Assembly (NCBI GenBank): GCA_043777755.1 | Contig: JAYWHK010000207.1 | Coordinates: 1-22,999, forward strand | Direction: 5' to 3' | DNA from: CANHEE01 sp043777755 | Lineage (GTDB): Bacteria > Bacteroidota > Bacteroidia > Chitinophagales > Saprospiraceae | DNA: 22,999 nucleotides | Shown here: in pieces, positions 14,112 through 19,424 of the stretch | How the letters are laid out: every line of letters begins with the position of its first letter | Position numbering within the stretch: the stretch's first letter is position 1 | Translations under genes and position numbers: made by a program | The notes under the pieces: model-generated | What the model saw: only the letters and a program-made list of their open reading frames with translations | Database searches by the model: none | What the model was told of the DNA's origin: nothing

Positions 14112-14732
14112 ATGAATAAAAGACGAATTGGTGCTTTATCGGATTGTCCACCGTGGATGGGTGAGAACAGTGCGTGGTGTAAGCTCGTAGGAATGGAAAC
14201 CGCTGACGATAAGAAAAAGAAGCAACTCCTTACAGAAATGGAGAATGCAGAAAAGCATTTTCCATCTATAATGATGTCGGACGGGTCGTATGCCAACTTT
14301 TATTTTTTTCAAAAAGTAAATGTTATCGCTGGCGAAGATACACAGCTCTACAATGATGCTTACGGGCTTGGAAAAGCTATTAAAGTAGTTAAAAAAGGGC
14401 AGTCATTCGGTCATGCTCAGGCATACCACGAGAATGGTCAATGGATTGGTTTTGAGCGTGGCGGTGGTCAATACTATTGGGCGTTTATCAAACCCAAAAC
14501 AATCAGCGCAGCCGATATGTACAAAAAAGGTATCAATAACGATGCTCAAGTACAAGCAGAAAAAGAAGATGCCAAAAAGGATTTGGGCGATAAAATAGGT
14601 GATGGTCTTTCAAAAGGCTTGATGTATGGCGCGCTTGCTTTTGTGGTCGTAAAAGTCGTTGAATCAGCCCTGAAAGCTCCTGTTCGCAGGGCGATTGGCA
14701 CAACCAAAAACGGCAAAAAATCAAAGAAATAA
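14112..14732 (+). CDS. C-tail-anchored virion or lysis protein, 206 aa
   Basis: Not recognised. A soluble N-terminal domain (residues 1-130) has an SH3-like pattern near its end (KKGQSFGHAQAYHENGQW, then YYWAFIKP). A charged helix (145-165), one membrane span (about 170-187, LMYGALAFVVVKVVESAL) and a very basic tail (RRAIGTTKNGKKSKK) follow. This orientation leaves the soluble part on one side of the membrane and a positive tail on the other, as in tail-anchored proteins. The Trp/Cys motif CPPWMGENSAWCKLVG at residues 12-27 is distinctive. Terminator-like hairpins flank it on both sides. Confidence 0.6.
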   Translation: MNKRRIGALSDCPPWMGENSAWCKLVGMETADDKKKKQLLTEMENAEKHFPSIMMSDGSYANFYFFQKVNVIAGEDTQLYNDAYGLGKAIKVVKKGQSFGHAQAYHENGQWIGFERGGGQYYWAFIKPKTISAADMYKKGINNDAQVQAEKEDAKKDLGDKIGDGLSKGLMYGALAFVVVKVVESALKAPVRRAIGTTKNGKKSKK

Positions 14733-14736
14733 CCTC

Positions 14737-14757
14737 AAACTTTTTTAAGTTTTTTTT
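14737..14757 (+). terminator. Weak terminator
   Basis: AAACTT (14737-14742) and AAGTTT (14747-14752) form a short stem with a T-rich loop, followed by further T. Stability is low. Confidence 0.4.
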
Positions 14758-14776
14758 CACAAATATAATTCATACA

Positions 14777-15256
14777 ATGAGAAATTTTAAACCGTCTTTT
14801 AAAGCGTTTTTTTTCACAATTGCAATGCTTTTTGCCTTCGCTCTTGTGTCCAATACGGCTGAAGCGCAAACGCTCAAAAAACCGTACTTGGCAGTGACTG
14901 ATTCGCACTTTGTGGCGAATGTCACCAACAATACAATCGTTCCCTTGGTGGATATTTCGCAGCTCACACCAGCGAATGTCTTAGAAAAAATGATTGATCC
15001 TATTTATTCCGCCTTGGTGCTGATTTTTGGGCTTTTGTCCAGTTTTATTCCTGGCATTCAACGGCTTGAAAGTCGAGCCGTCCGGGTCCTGGCAATAGGT
15101 ATTTCCTTGGCAATTGGATTCTTGTTGTTCGGAGGTGCAACGTTTTGGAAGTTAGCCTTATCTTATGTATTTGCTAATCTTTCCTACATCATTACCTTCA
15201 AAGGCTTGTTTAATCGCAAAGCAAAAGAAGCTCCTTTGATTAATAGTTTGGCGTAA
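14777..15256 (+). CDS. Holin-like membrane protein with signal peptide, 159 aa
   Basis: A signal peptide (about residues 1-30, ending NTAEAQ) precedes a short exported segment and three likely membrane spans (about 75-92, 101-120 and 122-141), with a Lys-rich end (FNRKAKEAPL). Size and topology suit a holin or a small virion membrane protein. No holin family signature is recognisable. It is the last rightward gene of the cassette and converges with module 2 at a shared terminator (15279-15321). If the GH108 enzyme is the lysin, this is a reasonable partner. Confidence 0.55.
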   Translation: MRNFKPSFKAFFFTIAMLFAFALVSNTAEAQTLKKPYLAVTDSHFVANVTNNTIVPLVDISQLTPANVLEKMIDPIYSALVLIFGLLSSFIPGIQRLESRAVRVLAIGISLAIGFLLFGGATFWKLALSYVFANLSYIITFKGLFNRKAKEAPLINSLA

Positions 15257-15278
15257 GTTTTCAGTTATATATTCAAAG

Positions 15279-15321
15279 CAAAAGGCTGTCCCACTTCGGT
15301 GGTGACAGCCTTTTCTTTTTG
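15279..15321. terminator. Bidirectional terminator between convergent genes
   Basis: AAAAGGCTGTC (15280-15290) pairs with GACAGCCTTTT (15304-15314), with an inner CCAC/GTGG stem. T-runs follow on the plus strand and a shorter TTTT on the minus strand. It serves the holin-like gene and the module 2 gene. Confidence 0.8.
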
Positions 15322-15336
15322 ATGTTGTTTGTTTGC

Positions 15337-15543
15337 TTACTGATTATCAGCGTCCTCAATCATTAGAATAATCTTCTTATTCTTTTCTTTTATCGTCTTT
15401 AAAAATTCCTCCATTGCTTGCTTGAAGGTTTGAAGTTCCAACGATTCTGTCTTTGCTCCTACGAGCTTACAGCTCTCTAAGCCTAAATCCAATAAACAAT
15501 TGATGTTGATGAGTTCGGCACTGGTGCTTTGTAATACTGTCAT
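15337..15543 (-). CDS. Small regulator-like protein of module 2, 68 aa, paralogue of 4269-4502
   Basis: This protein shares with the product of 4269-4502 the start M(S/T)VL, NCL(I/L)D, ESCKL, ESLELQTFKQ.ME.FL..IKE and an acidic C-terminus. It is shorter at the N-terminus by about eight residues and has a more hydrophobic end (KKIILMIEDADNQ). It is soluble and of unknown family. It is transcribed leftward from its own promoter (15731-15761) through a structured leader whose last complementary segment ends five bases before the start codon. The inverted pairing with module 1 around the virion cassette suggests a control role for that cassette. Confidence 0.7.
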   Translation of the reverse strand: MTVLQSTSAELININCLLDLGLESCKLVGAKTESLELQTFKQAMEEFLKTIKEKNKKIILMIEDADNQ

Positions 15544-15546
15544 AAA

Positions 15547-15717
15547 TTTGCGAGTTTGTATATAAAGAAGAAACAGCCGCTACAAACTCGCGATTTATAA
15601 TGACCACTCGTTTTGCGGAAAGCAAAAGGTGTAGGCACATCAACGGCTGCCCTTCTATTTTTTAAAAATATTTTTAGTTTGATTAAAGTAGTCATTTTTT
15701 ATTAAATTGCGAGTTTG
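15547..15717 (-). ncRNA. Structured leader RNA of module 2, covarying with module 1
   Basis: On the minus strand the order is CAAACTCGCAA (15707-15717), an inner-helix strand GCAGCCG (15644-15650), TCGCGAGTTTG (15583-15593), the helix partner CGGCTGT (15573-15579), and ACAAACTCGCAAA (15547-15559) just before the ATG. This is the same order and spacing as in module 1, but with different bases that keep complementarity (module 1: CAACTTGCAA / TTGCAAGTTG and GTTGCCG / CGGCAAC). A local hairpin TTTTGC/GCAAAA lies in the inner loop. Confidence 0.6.
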
Positions 15718-15771
15718 TTAAAATGATATGCAAAGGTATGTATAATATTTTACTTAAACAAGTGTTGAGTA
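15716..15771 (-). promoter_or_regulatory. Promoter of right inverted module (module 2)
   Basis: On the minus strand, TTG (15759-15761), a 20-nt spacer and TACCTTTG (15731-15738) form a consensus Bacteroidetes promoter, stronger in the -7 box than its inverted copy at 4063-4118. The 56-bp blocks differ at 5 positions. Confidence 0.75.
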
Positions 15772-15790
15772 TATTTTTTTTTAGAGGGAT

Positions 15791-15821
15791 AAAAAAAGCC
15801 TTGTATATTTCTACACAAGGC
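15791..15821 (-). terminator. Rho-independent terminator of the DUF2158-like unit
   Basis: On the minus strand, GCCTTGTGTA pairs with TACAAGGC across a short A/T loop and is followed by seven T. It ends the leftward unit coming from 15856-16478 just before the module 2 promoter. Confidence 0.8.
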
Positions 15822-15855
15822 ACACAAAATCTATCTTATCAAAACTAAAACAAAA

Positions 15856-16143
15856 CTAAATCTTTTCTAAGCACAAGCCACTGAATTTTTGATTTGAAAA
15901 TTCCTGCCTTGACTTATTGTACCAGCTACAAGTTGTTGTCACCTGGGACCGGCTATGTTTTTGGTATTGGAAATTTATAGTTTCTATATTTACAGCCGTT
16001 ACAGCCATAATAGGACTATTGGTATCACCTTTTAATTTGACAGTATCACCATGTACGAATGTACTGTTATCCAACAGCTCACGATTCTTTATCGTTAATT
16101 CGTTTTCGGTAATTTCTTTCGGATTGTAATCAAAATAAAGCAT
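15856..16143 (-). CDS. DUF2158 (YodC)-like small protein, 95 aa
   Basis: The C-terminal half follows the DUF2158 pattern: HGDTVKLKGDTNSPIMAV (residues 31-48, the family's GD.V.LKSGGP.MTV) and TTTCSWYNKSRQEF.NQKF..LCLEKI (69-95, the family's C.WF.........F....L). The N-terminal 25 residues are an extra charged segment. The family's role is unknown; members occur widely in prophages and other bacteria. It is the second gene of a leftward pair with the 102-aa gene (26 nt apart), and a terminator follows. Confidence 0.6.
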   Translation of the reverse strand: MLYFDYNPKEITENELTIKNRELLDNSTFVHGDTVKLKGDTNSPIMAVTAVNIETINFQYQKHSRSQVTTTCSWYNKSRQEFSNQKFSGLCLEKI

Positions 16144-16169
16144 AGTTATATATTTTAAGTTAGAAAAAA

Positions 16170-16478
16170 TTACTCCACATTGAACTGAATTTTTAGAAGG
16201 TTATCAATCTCCAAATCAGAAAGATTCAGGGCGGTTATTAGCAGCTCCACTTCATCGTTATAAAAGCACTTGCGATACTTCATTATTCTAAGATTTTCCA
16301 TGCCAAAAACACGGATATAGAAGCCATCAGTGAGCAGTGTACGCAATGCTTTTGCGGTTTTAAAGCCTTTAAGCTGCATGATACTTGCCTTTGAGAGAAG
16401 GCCCGGTAAAACAAAACGCTCCTTGAGTGGCTGTTTGGGTGTTATTTGAGTGCTATTTGAGTGGGACGAATTAGCCAT
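16170..16478 (-). CDS. Hypothetical protein, 102 aa, N-terminus built from a repeat
   Basis: Not recognised. Residues 3-17 (NSSHSNSTQITPKQP) are encoded by a 40-bp repeat that also occurs upstream in the leader. The rest is a charged, alpha-helical domain (ALRTLLTDGFYIRVFGMENLRIMKYRK, then EVELLITALNLSDLEIDNLL). It may be a small DNA-binding regulator, such as an excisionase or repressor, given its place beside the integrase and its complex promoter region, but no HTH is clear. It is transcribed from a promoter near 16573-16580. Confidence 0.6.
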   Translation of the reverse strand: MANSSHSNSTQITPKQPLKERFVLPGLLSKASIMQLKGFKTAKALRTLLTDGFYIRVFGMENLRIMKYRKCFYNDEVELLITALNLSDLEIDNLLKIQFNVE

Positions 16479-16539
16479 TTTATGTGTTGAGTGTTATTTG
16501 AGTGCCTGTTTAGGTGTTATTTGGGTGCTATTTCGGTGG
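16425..16539. repeat. 40-bp imperfect direct repeats spanning leader and gene start
   Basis: 16425-16464 and 16500-16539 match at 35 of 40 positions by eye. Each is built from smaller units like TGTTATTTGAGTGCTATTT, and another partial unit lies between them (16488-16504). One copy is coding (N-terminus of the 102-aa protein) and the other is in its 5' leader. They could be binding sites for autoregulation or a recent tandem duplication. Confidence 0.75.
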
Positions 16540-16572
16540 AAAATAAGCTACCCTATCCTATTAAACACTATG

Positions 16573-16580
16573 CAAAGATA
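16573..16580 (-). promoter_or_regulatory. Promoter -7 box for the leftward 102-aa/DUF2158 unit
   Basis: The minus strand reads TATCTTTG, matching TAnnTTTG. No perfect TTG lies 19-21 nt upstream. The double dyad at 16606-16650 lies just upstream, as expected for a regulated promoter. Confidence 0.45.
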
Positions 16581-16605
16581 ATGCTAAATAGTGAAACATA
16601 CATAT

Positions 16606-16650
16606 AAAAAAAGTAAATATTTACTACAAATGTAAATATTTACTTTTTTT
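16606..16650. promoter_or_regulatory. Double palindromic operator between divergent promoters
   Basis: The 12-bp perfect palindrome GTAAATATTTAC occurs twice (16613-16624 and 16632-16643), centres 19 bp apart. Together with flanking A7 and T7 they form a perfect 19-bp inverted repeat around a 7-nt spacer. Two same-face dyads about two helical turns apart fit a dimeric repressor or integration host-like protein. A terminator-like hairpin is the alternative, since T7 follows on both strands. Confidence 0.65.
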
Positions 16651-16665
16651 ATTGAATAAATGTCG

Positions 16666-16737
16666 TAATTTTGTGGCGAAGAAAAGATAAAAATACGTTA
16701 AAAGGTTTTACGGAAAAGTTCGTAAAGCCTTTTTTTA
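16666..16737 (+). ncRNA. Candidate small RNA, about 60 nt, opposing the integrase unit
   Basis: TAATTTTG (16666-16673) is a good -7 box on the plus strand. A transcript from about 16680 would run into the hairpin AAGGTTTTACG (16702-16712) / CGTAAAGCCTT (16721-16731) with seven T and end near 16737, just after the integrase stop. There is no reading frame of note. The hairpin also serves as the integrase terminator, so a plain double-sided terminator with a chance promoter is the alternative. Confidence 0.35.
16702..16736. terminator. Terminator after the integrase gene
   Basis: The stem AAGGTTTTACG/CGTAAAGCCTT has an 8-nt loop, one mismatch, and a strong T run on the plus strand. It lies just beyond the integrase stop codon on the minus strand. 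Confidence 0.7.
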
Positions 16738-16740
16738 TGT

Positions 16741-17925
16741 CTAAAAAGTAGGCAACACGCCTATTGTACTCTTTTGGGCTTTTTCGTTGATTACGCCTTT
16801 TCGGTTAAAATACTTCTGAGTGGTCGTAATATCCTTATGTCTAAAATGTTTCATCAAAGAATAGATGTCATAGCCTTCAGCGATGCTATCAAAAGCACAA
16901 GTATCTTTCCAGCTGTACAGATGCAGCCCTTCAATATTTTTTAAAATACCTTCTTTTAGAAGTTTCTTTATAAGTTTTTTGTGGATTCCTGAAAGGATTT
17001 TTTCGCCTACCATTTTAGAATCATGTGGCTTTAATTTTTCGCCAAAAATATACCAGTCTTTTGGCACTTGCTCCACCCTATTTTTAAAGTATGGCAATAT
17101 GTCAGCAGGAATGGTGACGTATTGCAACTCCCTTGCTTTAGAGTGTTCCGAGCCTAATCGAATCAAACCACGCTGAAAATCAAAATTTTTGGGTTTCAGC
17201 TGTACGACTTCAATTGGACGCAATGCTGTACGGTAGATAAGTAATACGGCGAATGACAACGCAGGATTTTTGAATATTTCTGGCAGTACAGCGTTTCGCT
17301 CGTCAGGTTCAAAGGCGCGACGGATAGGTTCGCCTTCGTGCATATAGCCGATTTCAAAAAATGGATTGATAGGAACATACTCACGCTTCTTTAATTCGTT
17401 AAATAAGGCGTTCATATAGGCGAGGTGGTTATTTATGCTACGTGGTCTATATTTCGTTCCTTGCTTTGTCTTATGAGCTTGTAGGAAGTCTTTAAAGAAC
17501 AGCGCATTAACTTGTTTAAAAGAAGACACAATAATATCCGACATTCCTTTGTTAAGGAGGAATAAATCAAACAGCCTTAGCGTATCACCATAGACTTGAA
17601 TTGTTTTGTTAATCCTGTTGGGATTTTCGGACTTGACGTTAGCGATTTTGATGTTTAAAGCCGCCTTTAAAGCATCTTTGATAGGCATTTCATGTAAGTT
17701 GTAGATGGTTTGGGTCTTAAAACCTAACTTAGATTTGATGATATTAAGCTGTCTAACAGCTTCTTCTTCTCTTTTCTGTAAATCCTTGATTCTGTTAAGG
17801 TTACACTTTAATTTCTTTTGAGATTTCGGCACACGGCAGCCGTTTTTATCTAATTGGAAGTACTCTATATACCATTGCGTATTGCGCTTTAAAGTAGGTA
17901 TAGAATATAGCTGGGTAGTAGGCAT
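16741..17925 (-). CDS. int: Tyrosine recombinase (phage integrase), 394 aa
   Basis: This is a site-specific recombinase for integration and excision. The N-terminal arm-binding-like region (1-95) and SAM-like core-binding domain (about 100-190) precede the catalytic domain (200-394). Catalytic residues are Arg236 in TALRPIEVVQL, Lys263 in HSKARE, the box II motif YSWKDT (337-342, in place of HxLRHT, so Tyr337 and Lys340 replace His and Arg), His363 in FRHKD, and the nucleophile Tyr372 in QKYFNR. YS(W/F)K variants of box II are frequent in Bacteroidetes integrases. The length is typical. The gene faces away from the tRNA-Leu, its start lying 126 bp from the tRNA 3' end, as for tRNA-targeting integrases. 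Confidence 0.95.
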   Translation of the reverse strand: MPTTQLYSIPTLKRNTQWYIEYFQLDKNGCRVPKSQKKLKCNLNRIKDLQKREEEAVRQLNIIKSKLGFKTQTIYNLHEMPIKDALKAALNIKIANVKSENPNRINKTIQVYGDTLRLFDLFLLNKGMSDIIVSSFKQVNALFFKDFLQAHKTKQGTKYRPRSINNHLAYMNALFNELKKREYVPINPFFEIGYMHEGEPIRRAFEPDERNAVLPEIFKNPALSFAVLLIYRTALRPIEVVQLKPKNFDFQRGLIRLGSEHSKARELQYVTIPADILPYFKNRVEQVPKDWYIFGEKLKPHDSKMVGEKILSGIHKKLIKKLLKEGILKNIEGLHLYSWKDTCAFDSIAEGYDIYSLMKHFRHKDITTTQKYFNRKGVINEKAQKSTIGVLPTF

Positions 17926-17938
17926 TTTTTTTCTAGTC

Positions 17939-18022
17939 GGTTATACTACGTAATAGTAACCATACTAAAATTTGTGCTAAAATAAGTATAGCTTAATTAT
18001 CATAAAGTTCTGATAATTAAGC
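17939..18022. promoter_or_regulatory. Dyads in the integrase-tRNA intergenic region
   Basis: Two inverted repeats lie between the integrase start and the tRNA. An interrupted dyad at 17939-17961 (GGTT..ACTA / TAGT.AACC) is just upstream of the integrase start, a likely operator. A perfect 12-bp stem, GCTTAATTATCA (17991-18002) with TGATAATTAAGC (18011-18022), lies downstream of the tRNA. The second could be a tRNA transcript terminator or an integrase arm or attachment element; it lacks a strong T run. Confidence 0.5.
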
Positions 18023-18099
18023 TAATAGGAATGTATAATATAAAAATAGGTACCCGGGGCGGGACTTGAACCCGCACGCTCGCGAAAGCACAGGATTTT

Positions 18100-18757
18100 C
18101 GTACCTGCTACGTTTTTCAACGCTCTTAACATCAATGTTAAGATTTGTGGTCTGGACTTTCTCTTTACCTTAGTTAGAAAACCTTAGGTATTGCCTGTTA
18201 AGTCTCTACACCTTCCTCAACTAAGTGAGGCTTGGCTCGGGATTACCAACTCTTGAAGAGTAAGGCTTCCCCGAATTTAAGCAATTCTACATTAAAGATT
18301 TCTCTTTAAGCACTCAATTTTATGTTTTTTGCTCTGAATGTCTCGGTCTGACTATGACAATTGGGACATACTATCATTAAGTTTTTTAATGAATGAGTTG
18401 TCCTTACTCCATCTCAAGAGATTTTCCATTCCAATCTTTAATACCACATTGTTCACAACTTCTTTGTTTGATTTTTTCGTCAAACAACCTCATTTTCAAC
18501 TTATAAGTTTGATAATGGGGATATAGGTTGCGGTATATAATATCTTCGACTGGAATTTTAGGAGAATTTTTACGTACTCCTATTCCTGCTTGATTGGGAT
18601 TGTAACAGCCTAACGCAATAGCTTTCTTTTTAAATGAATTAAAATGAATGCCAAGGGTCGCAGCTGCTGATGCCATAGAATTTGATTGATTACAAACTTT
18701 AATAAAGTAAGAATCATCAATAGACTTCGATTTTATTTTCATTACTAAAACCTATTT
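18100..18757 (-). ncRNA. Group I self-splicing intron, 658 nt, in tRNA-Leu(UAA)
   Basis: The 3' half carries the conserved core in order on the minus strand: a P-like element (CTTAAATTCGGGGAAGCC, about 18265-18282), Q (GGTAATCCCGAGCCAAGCC, about 18228-18246), R (GTGTAGAGACTTAACAGG, about 18196-18213) and S (AAAGAGAAAGTCC, about 18154-18166). Q closely matches the AATCC(T)GAGCCAA element of cyanobacterial and plastid tRNA-Leu introns. A perfect P9-like hairpin (CTTAACAT/ATGTTAAG) lies near the 3' end. The last intron base is G and the 5' exon ends in U, as required. A decayed HNH gene is inserted near the 5' end. Confidence 0.88.
18306..18742 (-). pseudogene. Intron-encoded HNH homing endonuclease, frameshifted
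   Basis: The first frame (18404-18742) gives an N-terminal DNA-binding region with an HTH-like part (ASAAATLGIHFNSFKKKAIALG). It then runs into the start of the HNH domain: CEQCGIKDWNGKSLEME, with the first Cys-x2-Cys pair. It stops there. Another frame resumes with TTHSLKNLMIVCPNCHSQTE and ends at 18306, carrying the second zinc pair and the final His. The stretch normally between them (LDHI.G, with the catalytic His) is missing, so a short deletion has both shifted the frame and removed the active site. The intron can still splice but has probably lost homing ability. Confidence 0.8.
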
Positions 18758-18855
18758 AAGTCCTGCGTGTCTACCATTTCACCACCCGGGTAACAATATT
18801 AATGAACTTTTAAAAAAAATATCCACGACATTTTTTATCGCAGATATTTAATTTG

Positions 18856-18928
<73 letters not shown>

Positions 18929-18980
18929 ATCTTTCAAAACTTTAAGTACGTTTTTGCACCCTTGTTTCTCAATTACGGTG

Positions 18981-19012
18981 CAAATATACAACCATATTTC
19001 CCAGACTTCCAA
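18981..19012 (-). promoter_or_regulatory. Promoter of the tRNA-Gly/tRNA-Leu operon
   Basis: On the minus strand, TTG (19010-19012), a 21-nt spacer and TATATTTG (18981-18988) match the Bacteroidetes promoter, about 53 nt upstream of tRNA-Gly. Confidence 0.6.
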
Positions 19013-19094
19013 ATTTTTTTCAAAAAAAATTAAAAAAAATTAATCTTTTTTTTCGCATTAATTCTAACTTGCTGATAATCAACAATTAGTGTTT

Positions 19095-19406
19095 TTAAAA
19101 AAAAGAAGAAATTTTTAACGCTCCGTCAATTAGTGCATTTTCTTTGCGACTATCGAGTACTTTTGCGTAAGCAAAAATTTTTGCAGCGGATAGGTAATGT
19201 CCTAATTTTTTTTCACAAAATCCCATCTTTGTATAGAGTGTCGCTTCATTGGAAAAAAGCTCCGTACCTCTTTGTAGGGTTTCCAATGCGCTTTGATAAT
19301 CTTTTGCCTCTATTTTTTTGTCCGCTCGATTCAAGTAGTAATCTACTGTTTGTGATTTGATTTGATGAATCGCTAAAAAAAAGAAAGCGATGGTTAGCCA
19401 TTTCAT
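19095..19406 (-). CDS. Small exported TPR-like protein, 103 aa
   Basis: A signal peptide (about residues 1-19, LTIAFFFLAIHQIKSQ) is followed by two tetratricopeptide-like repeats. The first is DYYLNRADKKIEAKDYQSALETLQRGTELF and the second is ATLYTKMGFCEKKLGHYLSAAKIFAYAKVL, with the usual A/G and Y/L positions. Such proteins mediate protein contacts in the periplasm. It is short for a TPR protein but complete, with its start 18 nt from the stop of the upstream gene on the same strand, so it forms an operon with the outer-membrane protein gene at 19425. Confidence 0.75.
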   Translation of the reverse strand: MKWLTIAFFFLAIHQIKSQTVDYYLNRADKKIEAKDYQSALETLQRGTELFSNEATLYTKMGFCEKKLGHYLSAAKIFAYAKVLDSRKENALIDGALKISSFF

Positions 19407-19424
19407 AATGTATCATTTTGGTTT

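Larger units (their letters stand above)
104..18050. mobile_element. Integrated phage or phage-derived element, probably tailless
   Basis: The region holds replication (DUF3987, iterons), lysis (GH108, holin-like), structural candidates, a fibre and an integrase beside a tRNA 3' end. No terminase, portal, major tail or tape-measure gene is seen, nor any P-loop packaging ATPase. At least six short membrane proteins are present. The size (about 18 kb) fits tailless phages. The left limit is a rearrangement, not a defined att site; the right limit is the tRNA-Leu 3' end, inferred. Confidence 0.7.
18051..18791 (-). tRNA. tRNA-Leu(UAA), interrupted by a group I intron
   Basis: The 5' exon (18758-18791) begins ACCCGGGTGGTGAAATGG and ends CAGGACTT. 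The 3' exon (18051-18099) begins AAAATCCTG and includes a variable arm, the T loop GGTTCAAGTCC and the acceptor strand CCCGGGT plus discriminator A. Spliced, the anticodon stem CAGGA/TCCTG holds the loop CTTAAAA, giving anticodon UAA. The spliced length is 83 nt, normal for tRNA-Leu. CCA is not encoded. The intron lies between U34 and A35, the position used in cyanobacterial and plastid tRNA-Leu. The 3' end faces the integrase and is the likely attB. Confidence 0.93.

Noticed and set aside
104..18050. Standard tailed prophage (siphovirus or myovirus)
   Set aside because: No terminase, portal, protease/HK97-like capsid, tape measure or tail genes could be recognised in more than 17 kb, although genes left of the window cannot be seen.
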